Assembly (NCBI GenBank): GCA_945871625.1
Contig: CAMBWL010000012.1
Location: 1-14,129, forward strand
Source: Bifidobacterium breve
GTDB lineage: Bacteria; Actinomycetota; Acidimicrobiia; Acidimicrobiales; Ilumatobacteraceae
Length of the DNA stretch: 14,129 nt
Direction: 5' to 3'
Shown piece by piece: positions 5,633 to 13,023 of this stretch (positions within the stretch are counted from its first letter, which is position 1; every line of letters starts with the position of its first letter). The notes beneath the pieces are model-generated. The model was given only the letters and a program-made list of their open reading frames with translations. It did not search any database and was not told the DNA's origin. The translations under genes and the position numbers were made by a program.

Positions 5633-8587
5633 TTAATTGCCGACAAGGGCAATAGCGCGACTGACTAATTCGCGTGCTTCGGCAAGTCGCTTTTGGTAAA
5701 GCGCGAAGTCAGGTGGAGTGCTGCCGAGCGCGGCGTCGGCCTGCGCAAACAACTCTTCAGCCCGAGCAAGCAGAAGAGCCGGAGTATCCAGATTTGCCGA
5801 ACTGCCACCGCTGGATGGTTGTGTCGTAGCAGTTGCGCCGCCACTTGAGTCCGAAGAATCATCAGGCACAACTTCGACCGAGCCATCATCAATGCGGTCG
5901 CCGAGGTCTTTGTCGAATCCTGGGAACAACTTTGAAATTGCAGCTGTTAAGTCATCAGCCATGACAACTCGATTGTTATAAGACGCCAAGAATTTGCGAA
6001 CAAAAATTTGCTTTGCGCTCGGATCATCAGGTCGCACAAACAACGGCCGAACATAAACAAGACCCTTGCTGACGTTAATTATCTGAAGATCACCATAAAT
6101 CACTCGCGAGCCGCGCTGGTCGAGCAATGTTATTTGCTGCGACACTACGGGATCACTGCCGATTTCTGCCGCAACCGTGGCCGGGCCCTCTGGCAGTGGC
6201 TCGTCAACTTTATAGATCGTCAACTGACCATAAGTTTTTGGATCACTTGACACAACCATGAACGCACGAAGCTCTTTTCGGGCGTTATCAGCCGAGAACG
6301 GAACGAAGGGTCGCAACATCGAGAACACACCTTCGCTCGACTTCGAGCGTGGCTCATGAAACATCGTGTAATACGGCTCGAAGCGCGCCACACTTGCGTC
6401 TCGCACTTCGCCCGTATTTGCCGCGTTCAGATCAGAAGTGAAGTCACCGGCAACGACGCCAGTCAAACCCTCGGGTTCAATTGCCGGGGCTTGCGCAACG
6501 CTCCATGCTGCGTTGCGATTAAAAAACAACGTCGCATCTTCAAATTGGTAGCGCCCGTAGGTGTTGGTTTGCACCCTGAACAAATCTTCTGGGTATCTGA
6601 AGTGATCAATCAAACCTTTTGGTGCAAGATCTACCGAAGTAAACAACTTTGGAAACACTGCCTGCCAAGTTTTAATGATCGGATCTTTTTCGTCGACCAC
6701 GTAAAACTTCATCGAACCGTCATAGGCGTCGACTGCGATCTTGACGCTATTGCGCACATAGTTAAACGGCGTGTTCAAACCACTGCCGAAAGTTAATTGA
6801 TCGATGTTCGCTTGTTGGGCATATGGATAATGATCCGTGACCGTGAAAGCATCAACAATCCATTGCACTTTGCCTTCGATAACAACCGGATATGGGTCTG
6901 CATCAAGTTTCAAGAACGGTGCAACTTTGGCGATGCGATCTTTAATGTTGCGAACAAACATAACTTGCGACTCGTTATCTAACAGTGCAGAGCCAAACAG
7001 GTTGTATTCGCCAAAGTGAACAGCAAATGCGACGCGACGAGCAAGCGATGAAAGTTCAACACCACCCTTGGCTGAATAACTTTGCGCCTTCGTGTCTGAG
7101 CAAGCCTGTTCGACTTCGCCAGTTTTAACCAAAGCGTAAGAGTCAAGACCTTCACCGAAATAAAGTTCGGGCTTAGTAATTTTGAGGCTCGTATAAATCG
7201 GGCGACCGTCAACGGTCACTTTGCTCGCTGGGGCGACGATCAGCCCACAACCGTGAGTATATAAAAGGTGTCGAGATACCCAAGTGCGGTTGGGAATACC
7301 TGCAGTGTTAAGTTCGCGAGCCGCCACCAATACTTGTTGTTCTCGACCGTCAATCTCATAGCGATCTACGTCTAGGTCACGAATTGCATAATAAGAAGTT
7401 TGCCCTTCGTCCAATACGAACCGATCACGCATCTGAATCGGATCAAGTTGACGAACATCTTGAAGTGGTTCTGAATCACTTGAAACATCAGCCGCGGTGA
7501 TTTGTTCATATTCAACTTCGACGCTTTTTACGGTGGTTAGACCCATTGCATTCTTGGTCGCAATTATGTTGCGCTGAATATAAGGTATCTCTTTGGTGCT
7601 GACGTTGGGTTGTACCGAAAATCGCTGCACCACTGCCGGATAGATCTGCCCCGCCACAAGTGCAACAACGACCCAAAGCATTGTCGCGAGAACTGGCAAT
7701 CGCCAACTCTTTTGCCAGACGTTCCACAAGAACAACGCAGCGACTGCCAGCGAAACAAGAATCATCAAACTCGTTGCCGGCAACTGGGCGTTCACATCGG
7801 TAAATGTTGCACCTTGCACGACGCCGCGGGTTGACCTAGTTAACTCAAAACGACCGAACCAATAGTTCACCGCTCTCGAAACTGCAATCAACGCGAACAG
7901 AACTGAAACATGTGCCTTCGCTTGTGGTGTCACGCGACGACCCTGAGTCTGTAGCTGAATCGCCCCGTTTAGATAGTGCGCAATAAAGGTAACGAGAGCG
8001 ATCAAAATTAACGCCGCCAATGACCAACTAATCAAGAACTGAATAAACGGCAACTTAAACACATAGAAACTCACATCGCGATTAAAAAGCGGATCTTTAA
8101 CGCCAAACGATTGTGAATTTCTGAACAACAACCAGTCTTGCCACTGTGCTGATGCCGGCAAACCGACGAGTAAGCCCAGCAACAAAGAAATCACAGCACG
8201 CACAAGCCACTGGCGTGTGGCGACAAGTTGGCGATATCCGGCAAGTGCGCGTTGCTCGAGTGAAATCGGCACATCTCTCGGCGCAAGACGATCGGCCAAC
8301 CAAAGATTTAGAAAAGTGACTGACGAAAAAATAACGACAAAAATCGCGCCAAGAGTAATTTTCGTTTGCAGCACACCCCAATACACATCTGATCTGCCGA
8401 CAACATTGTGCCAAAGCACATCTACATAAAAATTCGCCAAACTTCTGACAGAAATGCCGCCAATGACAAAAACTGCCAAAATTGCCGACCAAACAGCGCG
8501 ACCTTTCTTGAAAAAACCGGGGCGAAAACCACCACCCGATGAATTTGGGCTACGTGGATTACGGGGCAAGTCGGAGGGGTTCCGCAC
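5633..8587 (-). CDS. UPF0182 family integral membrane protein
   Basis: This 984-residue protein has the size and layout of UPF0182, a large family common in actinobacteria and of unknown function. Seven hydrophobic segments are visible in the first third (roughly 31-51, 75-97, 128-148, 180-205, 226-244, 272-290 and 297-317). A long region that is probably extracytoplasmic follows (from about 320). Recognisable blocks include FGVKDPLFNRDVSFYVF (161-177) and IPYIQRNI. The C-terminus has an acidic Asp/Ser/Gly/Thr-rich linker and a final helix, as in relatives. The start is GTG at 8587-8585 with no clear Shine-Dalgarno, 10 bases after the stop of the DivIVA-domain gene, which implies cotranscription. 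A PDZ-protease and UPF0182 neighbourhood is also known in Mycobacterium (the Rv3194c-Rv3193c pair), suggesting a linked envelope role. Confidence 0.95.
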   Translation of the reverse strand: MRNPSDLPRNPRSPNSSGGGFRPGFFKKGRAVWSAILAVFVIGGISVRSLANFYVDVLWHNVVGRSDVYWGVLQTKITLGAIFVVIFSSVTFLNLWLADRLAPRDVPISLEQRALAGYRQLVATRQWLVRAVISLLLGLLVGLPASAQWQDWLLFRNSQSFGVKDPLFNRDVSFYVFKLPFIQFLISWSLAALILIALVTFIAHYLNGAIQLQTQGRRVTPQAKAHVSVLFALIAVSRAVNYWFGRFELTRSTRGVVQGATFTDVNAQLPATSLMILVSLAVAALFLWNVWQKSWRLPVLATMLWVVVALVAGQIYPAVVQRFSVQPNVSTKEIPYIQRNIIATKNAMGLTTVKSVEVEYEQITAADVSSDSEPLQDVRQLDPIQMRDRFVLDEGQTSYYAIRDLDVDRYEIDGREQQVLVAARELNTAGIPNRTWVSRHLLYTHGCGLIVAPASKVTVDGRPIYTSLKITKPELYFGEGLDSYALVKTGEVEQACSDTKAQSYSAKGGVELSSLARRVAFAVHFGEYNLFGSALLDNESQVMFVRNIKDRIAKVAPFLKLDADPYPVVIEGKVQWIVDAFTVTDHYPYAQQANIDQLTFGSGLNTPFNYVRNSVKIAVDAYDGSMKFYVVDEKDPIIKTWQAVFPKLFTSVDLAPKGLIDHFRYPEDLFRVQTNTYGRYQFEDATLFFNRNAAWSVAQAPAIEPEGLTGVVAGDFTSDLNAANTGEVRDASVARFEPYYTMFHEPRSKSSEGVFSMLRPFVPFSADNARKELRAFMVVSSDPKTYGQLTIYKVDEPLPEGPATVAAEIGSDPVVSQQITLLDQRGSRVIYGDLQIINVSKGLVYVRPLFVRPDDPSAKQIFVRKFLASYNNRVVMADDLTAAISKLFPGFDKDLGDRIDDGSVEVVPDDSSDSSGGATATTQPSSGGSSANLDTPALLLARAEELFAQADAALGSTPPDFALYQKRLAEARELVSRAIALVGN

Positions 8588-8597
8588 GCTGGAAAGA

Positions 8598-10547
8598 CTA
8601 TCTGCGGGCTGGCACTACGAGACACTTGCAACCCGAGTGGATCACAGGGTGTTCGTGCCCAGTCGGAAACTTTTCTCCGCACGAAATTTCACCTGCAAGA
8701 GAATTGTCTTCGGCATCTGCGCAAGGCGGCCCATTTGGATCGACCATCCAACAGACTTTTGCGCCTTTGTCTAACACTAAATATGCGCCTCGACTGTACG
8801 CAAGACGGGAGATATCGCCCACCAGCTTGTCGACTTGTTGCATCTTCCACTCACGATAAACGCTACGAATCAAACTCGACATTTCGCTTGTGTCACCACC
8901 ACTATTCTCTACACACTTTTGGATTCGCTCGCGCAGCGGATAGACGATGTCATCGGCAAGTTTCTTTGACATTACCTGCATCACCGTTGTGTTGCTAACT
9001 TTTTTTCGCAAGTCTGCTTTGAGACTCTTCGAAAGCGATTGCGCACCGGACATCGCCGCTTCAATTAAGTCTTTACTGGTTGCTTCAACGAAATTTTGTA
9101 ACTGATTTTCAAAACTTGGTAAAACTTTTTCGAGTGCCACCTGTGCTTTTTTTGACTGAAGATAGTTCAACATCGCATTCTCTTCGTCCGCCAGCACACG
9201 CTTCAATTTTTTGGCAACAACCTCGTCGACACTGACCAATGCACTGTTGCGTCGATCGAACATCTCTGGATCTGGTTTGACCGGCGTAGGCACTTCAACC
9301 TTCTTCGGGGTATCGACGTTTTTAGTCGATGAAGTTTTTGTGCCCTTGACCGAACTGGCAACAGTTTCGGCACCTGCTTGACGCAGTTTTGCAAACAGAT
9401 CGTCCACGCTCGATTTCTTTTGACCTTGTGCCACACCTGCCGGCTTTGAGATAATCAGCGTTGGCTCAACAACTTTCTCGGGTTCCGAAGCCTCAAGGGT
9501 TTCAGGGGTTTGAGTCTGTGCTTGCGGTGTATCTGTGGACGGATGAAGTCGTCGCGATGTTCGACCAAACATCTGCACAATTTTTGCGCGATGACCATCA
9601 TCTGGCTCTGATTCTGATGTCTGTGTTTCAGGCAATTTGGTTGGCGCGATTTTCGATGATGTTTCAACAACTGGTGTTTCAGTAACCGGTGTTTCAACAA
9701 TTCGTGTTTCGATAACCGGCGCGACAGTTTCTGAGGTGTCTTGTTTGAACTCTTCAATCGAAGTTGGCGTTTGTTGATCGCCTTCATCTTCGAATTTCTC
9801 ACGGTCAAACGGCAAAACATTTGGCGAGACAATTTGGTGTGGTTCGATCACGCTGATTGGTTTGGGTTCGTTACCAACTGGCACAGCCTGCTGAAACTCC
9901 TCGGCAGCGACGTCAAAGTCGGTTAAATCTCCGACCACACCGCTTGCCGCTTCGCTTGCGCGGGCGAAGGCCGACTTCAACCGATCGCGATGGCGAATCA
10001 GTTCTTCGATTTGTTGTCGGGCAAGTTCTCGTCGCACAGCGAGTTCAGCAAGAAGTTTTTCACGATACGCGCGCGCCTCGTTGACCATTTCTCGGCCCTG
10101 TTGCTTTGCCAATTCAATCTCGGACTCGCTGTCCGAGGATGCATCGATTCGACGACGAGATGCTTCAATCTCTGCTTCTTCACGCAACCTTGCAACTTCG
10201 CTGGCCGCATCTCGAACCATTCGCTCGGCAGTTTCCGCCGCACGGTCACGCATCTGCTGGGCAGCTTCTCGGGCGACCGACAACACTCTGGCTGTTTCTT
10301 CGCCTAATAAAGTCGTAACTGTCGCTTCGTCTAGTACACCGGGGTCTGAAAGACCGCGAGTCTGCATCGCGCGCATCTCACTTTCCAAAAATTTCTCTCG
10401 CTCTTGTAGACGAGCAAGTTCAGCCGAAACCATTCGCAAGAAATCACGAACTTGACCTTGGTCGAAGCCACGGCGAGTGACATCAAATTGAGCAGATCCA
10501 ACGGCGGCCGGCGAAGAAGGGTCAGGTTTAGAGAAGCTAATCGCCAT
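8598..10547 (-). CDS. DivIVA-domain protein with Cys/His-rich, phage-minor-head-like C-terminus
   Basis: This 649-residue protein has four visible parts. Residues 19-50 form a DivIVA/Wag31-type N-terminal motif (AQFDVTRRGFDQGQVRDFL), which in relatives binds curved membrane at poles and septa. Residues 40-205 are a long charged coiled coil. Residues 215-430 are low-complexity, rich in Pro, Glu, Thr and Val, with a pentapeptide repeat near 277-296. Residues 435-649 are a second helical region ending in a compact Cys/His cluster: C599, C609, C623, H637, C640 and C642. The ending FPTGHEHPVIHSGCKCLVVP, preceded by AYSRGAY and CWMVD, resembles the C-terminus of phage Mu F-like/SPP1 gp7-like minor head proteins; that match is by eye. 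The gene lies between the PDZ-protease gene (20-base gap) and UPF0182 (10-base gap). It is not the usual Wag31 of the division cluster. Function unknown; a polar or envelope scaffold is likely. Confidence 0.85.
   Translation of the reverse strand: MAISFSKPDPSSPAAVGSAQFDVTRRGFDQGQVRDFLRMVSAELARLQEREKFLESEMRAMQTRGLSDPGVLDEATVTTLLGEETARVLSVAREAAQQMRDRAAETAERMVRDAASEVARLREEAEIEASRRRIDASSDSESEIELAKQQGREMVNEARAYREKLLAELAVRRELARQQIEELIRHRDRLKSAFARASEAASGVVGDLTDFDVAAEEFQQAVPVGNEPKPISVIEPHQIVSPNVLPFDREKFEDEGDQQTPTSIEEFKQDTSETVAPVIETRIVETPVTETPVVETSSKIAPTKLPETQTSESEPDDGHRAKIVQMFGRTSRRLHPSTDTPQAQTQTPETLEASEPEKVVEPTLIISKPAGVAQGQKKSSVDDLFAKLRQAGAETVASSVKGTKTSSTKNVDTPKKVEVPTPVKPDPEMFDRRNSALVSVDEVVAKKLKRVLADEENAMLNYLQSKKAQVALEKVLPSFENQLQNFVEATSKDLIEAAMSGAQSLSKSLKADLRKKVSNTTVMQVMSKKLADDIVYPLRERIQKCVENSGGDTSEMSSLIRSVYREWKMQQVDKLVGDISRLAYSRGAYLVLDKGAKVCWMVDPNGPPCADAEDNSLAGEISCGEKFPTGHEHPVIHSGCKCLVVPARR
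9658..9717. repeat. Four imperfect 15-bp tandem repeats inside the DivIVA-domain gene
   Basis: Four consecutive 15-base units (9658-9672, 9673-9687, 9688-9702, 9703-9717) share the core GTGTTTCAAYAAC, with a few substitutions each. On the coding (minus) strand they encode the pentapeptides VIETR, IVETP, VTETP and VVETS. The unit length is a multiple of three, so gain or loss of units would keep frame and change linker length. Confidence 0.8.
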
Positions 10548-10567
10548 CAGGCAAGATTAAGCCCTAT

Positions 10568-11731
10568 TTATAGTTCGATTGCGTCATTGGCGATGACGCT
10601 GCCACCTAACTCTTCAAGCACGCGCAGTGCTTCTGCAAGATTGGCCACGGGAACAATTCGTAGTTTCGAACCTGCGACGCGTCTGGCTGCGCTGAGTTCT
10701 TCGGGAGTTTGCGCGCTCGGCACGAGAAAAACTCTCGCACCAGCCGCTTTCACTGCGACAGTTTTTTGACGCAGTGCGCCGATCGCACCGATGCTTTCGT
10801 CGCCGTCAATCGTGCCTGTCGCCGCGACTTTCACACCACCCGTCAGTTCACCGGCGGTCAACTCGTCAAGTAAGGCAAGAGTGAATGGGAGACCAGCAGA
10901 CGGACCACCGATCAGGTCGGTATTAATCTTAACTTCAAACGGTAAATCAACTTTTCGAGTGTCTGCGGGCCACACACCGATGATCGTTCGATTCGGATCA
11001 TCCGGGCTGACCATCAACTCGATTTTCTTGGTGATGCTGTCATTTGATTTATGCGGCGTGATCGTGATTTCAACGACATCGCCCGGCGAATAATCGGCCA
11101 TGATCGGCAGCAGATCTGACAGTGATGGTATTTCGATGCCATCAAACGCGGTGATCGTGTCACCCGGATCAAATTGCAAACACGCACTCAGTGGCCTCGG
11201 TGTGTCCTCGCAAACGAGTCTTTCGATGATTAGTGCACCATATTTGATCGAGACGTCATAGCCAAGTCGATTTAACGCAACATACTCTGCGATCTGTTTC
11301 GCCGACGACATCGCTTGAAATCCCAATCGACGCTGTTCGCTCGGGCTTGAGTCTCCAAATTTTTCTTCTCGTGTCAAAACATCGACATCAGGATCGAGCA
11401 CGCCCACGAGCGCATCAAGCGCCGAAAGTTTTGATCCGTATGCGGTGACGAACAAGATCGGCGAGGAAGTTTCATAACGTGTGATCTCTTTTAGCGCGGC
11501 TTTGTCAAACGAGAATCGCGACGCAACATCTTCGGCAGTGCCCGGTGCAACTTCCCAGTAATTCACTTTTATAAAAGCAGAAACTATTAGGGCTCCAGTC
11601 ACGAGCCAAACAATTGTCAACATCGGCAGAGCCCACCACATGTTGCGTTGGCGTGGCGCGATTATGGTCTCCTGCTCAGCCGAGACGGTCGGCGATACGC
11701 TAGAAGGAGTTGTGGTTGTGTCGATACTCAT
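10568..11731 (-). CDS. PDZ and Lon-type (S16) membrane-anchored protease, YlbL-like
   Basis: This 387-residue protein has a short disordered Thr/Ser-rich N-terminus, one membrane segment (about 32-54, MWWALPMLTIVWLVTGALIV) and a PDZ-like region (about 160-240, including FDPGDTITAFDGIEIPSL). A Lon/S16 proteolytic domain follows, with the nucleophile in GGPSAGLPF (S278) and the dyad lysine in GALRQKTVAVKAAG (K323). The S-to-K spacing of 45 is close to that of Lon, so it should be catalytic, with the protease facing outside the membrane. I start at the ATG 11731-11729 (GGTGAG 4 bases upstream). The same frame stays open to 12205, but that extension is antisense to two other genes and lacks protein character. 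A later ATG (codon 31) would begin directly at the membrane segment. It is the first gene of a run leading to DivIVA and UPF0182. Its 5' end overlaps the divergent small membrane-protein gene. Confidence 0.92.
   Translation of the reverse strand: MSIDTTTTPSSVSPTVSAEQETIIAPRQRNMWWALPMLTIVWLVTGALIVSAFIKVNYWEVAPGTAEDVASRFSFDKAALKEITRYETSSPILFVTAYGSKLSALDALVGVLDPDVDVLTREEKFGDSSPSEQRRLGFQAMSSAKQIAEYVALNRLGYDVSIKYGALIIERLVCEDTPRPLSACLQFDPGDTITAFDGIEIPSLSDLLPIMADYSPGDVVEITITPHKSNDSITKKIELMVSPDDPNRTIIGVWPADTRKVDLPFEVKINTDLIGGPSAGLPFTLALLDELTAGELTGGVKVAATGTIDGDESIGAIGALRQKTVAVKAAGARVFLVPSAQTPEELSAARRVAGSKLRIVPVANLAEALRVLEELGGSVIANDAIEL
11704..11709 (+). promoter_or_regulatory. Strong ribosome binding site setting a GTG start
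   Basis: AAGGAG lies exactly 8 bases before the GTG at 11718, ideal Shine-Dalgarno spacing. It is 20 bases from the ATG at 11730, which is too far. It therefore favours the GTG as start of the small membrane protein, and it lies within the 5' coding part of the divergent protease gene. Confidence 0.6.
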
Positions 11732-12023
11732 GTCACTCACCGTCTTTGATGTTACGGTCAGGTCTGTCGCAATCATCATGCTGAGCATGATTGCTTTCTG
11801 GTTTGCTAACCGCGGGCGCACAAAGGCGCAATTCAAACCGTTGATGGTGCGAGTCGACAATCGTCGCCCCGAGATATACCAACATTCTGCAAAAGACAAG
11901 ACACTGCGATCAGCAGGGTTATTGGGTCTGAGCGGGCTGGCGATTGGCGTCTTTGTTGCCGCCGTTATTTCGATTTTGGCTGCGTTTTTATTCTCGACAT
12001 TGACAAGTTCGCTAGGTAGCTGA
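11718..12023 (+). CDS. Small two-helix membrane protein preceding legB
   Basis: This 101-residue protein has no recognised family. It has two hydrophobic segments, about 12-30 (VRSVAIIMLSMIAFWFA) and about 66-95 (AGLLGLSGLAIGVFVAAVIS and on). They are joined by a basic, polar loop (NRGRTKAQFK, VDNRRPE), so a hairpin with the loop on the cytoplasmic side is likely by the positive-inside rule. The GTG start at 11718 is chosen from the AAGGAG site; the ATG at 11730 (97 residues) is the alternative. The stop is only 3 bases before the legB start, so it should be cotranscribed with legB and legC, and may serve export or assembly of the sugar product. That role is pure inference from position. The gene overlaps the 5' end of the divergent protease gene by 14 bases, which is unusual. 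Confidence 0.65.
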   Translation: MSILMSLTVFDVTVRSVAIIMLSMIAFWFANRGRTKAQFKPLMVRVDNRRPEIYQHSAKDKTLRSAGLLGLSGLAIGVFVAAVISILAAFLFSTLTSSLGS

Positions 12024-12026
12024 ACC

Positions 12027-13019
12027 GTGAAAATTCTTGTAACGGGGGCGGACGGTTTCATCGGATCGCATGTTGTCGAGACGCTCGTCAAGCACGGACA
12101 CGAGGTGCGAGCCTTCGTGTTGTACAACTCGTTCAACTCTTGGGGATGGCTGGACGAAAGTGACAAAACGATTCGCGAAAGCATTGACGTCTTCGCCGGC
12201 GACATTCGCGACCCACACGGTGTCGATAAAGCAGTCGAAGGTCAAGAGGTTGTTTTGAACTTGGCTGCGCTGATTGCGATTCCGTATTCGTACCACTCGC
12301 CCGACACCTATATAGATACGAATATCAAAGGCACGTTGAATATTTTGCAGGCTGCGCGAAGGCACAATGTGTCGCGTGTCGTGCAAACTTCAACCAGCGA
12401 AGTTTATGGAACGGCCCAATACATACCGATTGATGAGCGACATCCGCTGCACCCACAGTCGCCCTACGCCGCATCAAAAGTTGGGGCAGACCAACTCGCC
12501 CTCAGTTTTCATGCGTCATTTGATTTGCCTGTCGGCGTTTTGCGACCATTCAATACATACGGACCACGCCAATCTGCTCGGGCTGTAATCCCAACAATTA
12601 TTAGTCAACTCGCCACTGGACGTGATGTAAAACTCGGTTCACTTTCACCAACTCGTGATTTCACTTTCGTACACGACACGGCAATGGGTTTTCTGGCTGC
12701 TGCGACCAATGACGCGATAATCGGGCAAACGATCAACCTCGGTAGTGGTTTTGAAATATCGATAAAAGAAACTGCCGAGACGATCGCCAAGATCATGAAT
12801 ACCGATCTCAAGATGACCAACGATGAGCAGCGCATTCGCCCCGAAAACTCAGAGGTTGAAAGACTGCATGCATCAATTGCCAAAGCTGCAGATTTGCTTG
12901 GGTGGCAACCGCAACTAAATGGACTTGAAGGTTTCAAGACCGGCCTCAAAAAAACAATCGAATGGTTTTCGAACCCGGCGAATCTGTCTCGCTATAAGGC
13001 TGATCGGTACAACCTCTAA
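12027..13019 (+). CDS. legB: NAD-dependent 4,6-dehydratase LegB (legionaminic acid-type biosynthesis)
   Basis: This 330-residue protein is an extended short-chain dehydrogenase/reductase. The NAD-binding motif GADGFIGSH is at 7-15, the active-site strand TSTSEVYG at 121-128 and the catalytic YxxxK (YAASK, Y147 and K151) further on. Blocks typical of LegB rather than of general epimerases are VLYNSFNSWGWLD (31-43), GDIRDPHGV (58-66), ALIAIPYSYHSPDTYIDTN (81-99), RPFNTYGPRQSARAVIPTII and the ending NLSRYKADRYNL. LegB converts a nucleotide-activated GlcNAc to the 4-keto-6-deoxy intermediate, the first committed step toward legionaminic acid. The start is GTG at 12027, giving the expected MKILVTG N-terminus. 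It lies 3 bases after the small membrane-protein gene and 4 bases before legC. Family assignment is firm; whether the end product is legionaminic acid or a relative depends on genes to the right. Confidence 0.93.
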   Translation: MKILVTGADGFIGSHVVETLVKHGHEVRAFVLYNSFNSWGWLDESDKTIRESIDVFAGDIRDPHGVDKAVEGQEVVLNLAALIAIPYSYHSPDTYIDTNIKGTLNILQAARRHNVSRVVQTSTSEVYGTAQYIPIDERHPLHPQSPYAASKVGADQLALSFHASFDLPVGVLRPFNTYGPRQSARAVIPTIISQLATGRDVKLGSLSPTRDFTFVHDTAMGFLAAATNDAIIGQTINLGSGFEISIKETAETIAKIMNTDLKMTNDEQRIRPENSEVERLHASIAKAADLLGWQPQLNGLEGFKTGLKKTIEWFSNPANLSRYKADRYNL

Positions 13020-13023
13020 CTAG

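Noticed and set aside
11640..11717. Upstream start at 11640 for the small membrane protein
   Set aside because: It would cover antisense sequence of the protease membrane segment and has no ribosome-binding site. The AAGGAG at 11704-11709 points to the GTG at 11718.
11732..12205. N-terminal extension of the PDZ/Lon protease frame up to 12205
   Set aside because: The frame is open, but the added 158 residues are antisense to legB and the small membrane protein and look like a random shadow translation. A sensible ATG with a Shine-Dalgarno-like site lies at 11731.
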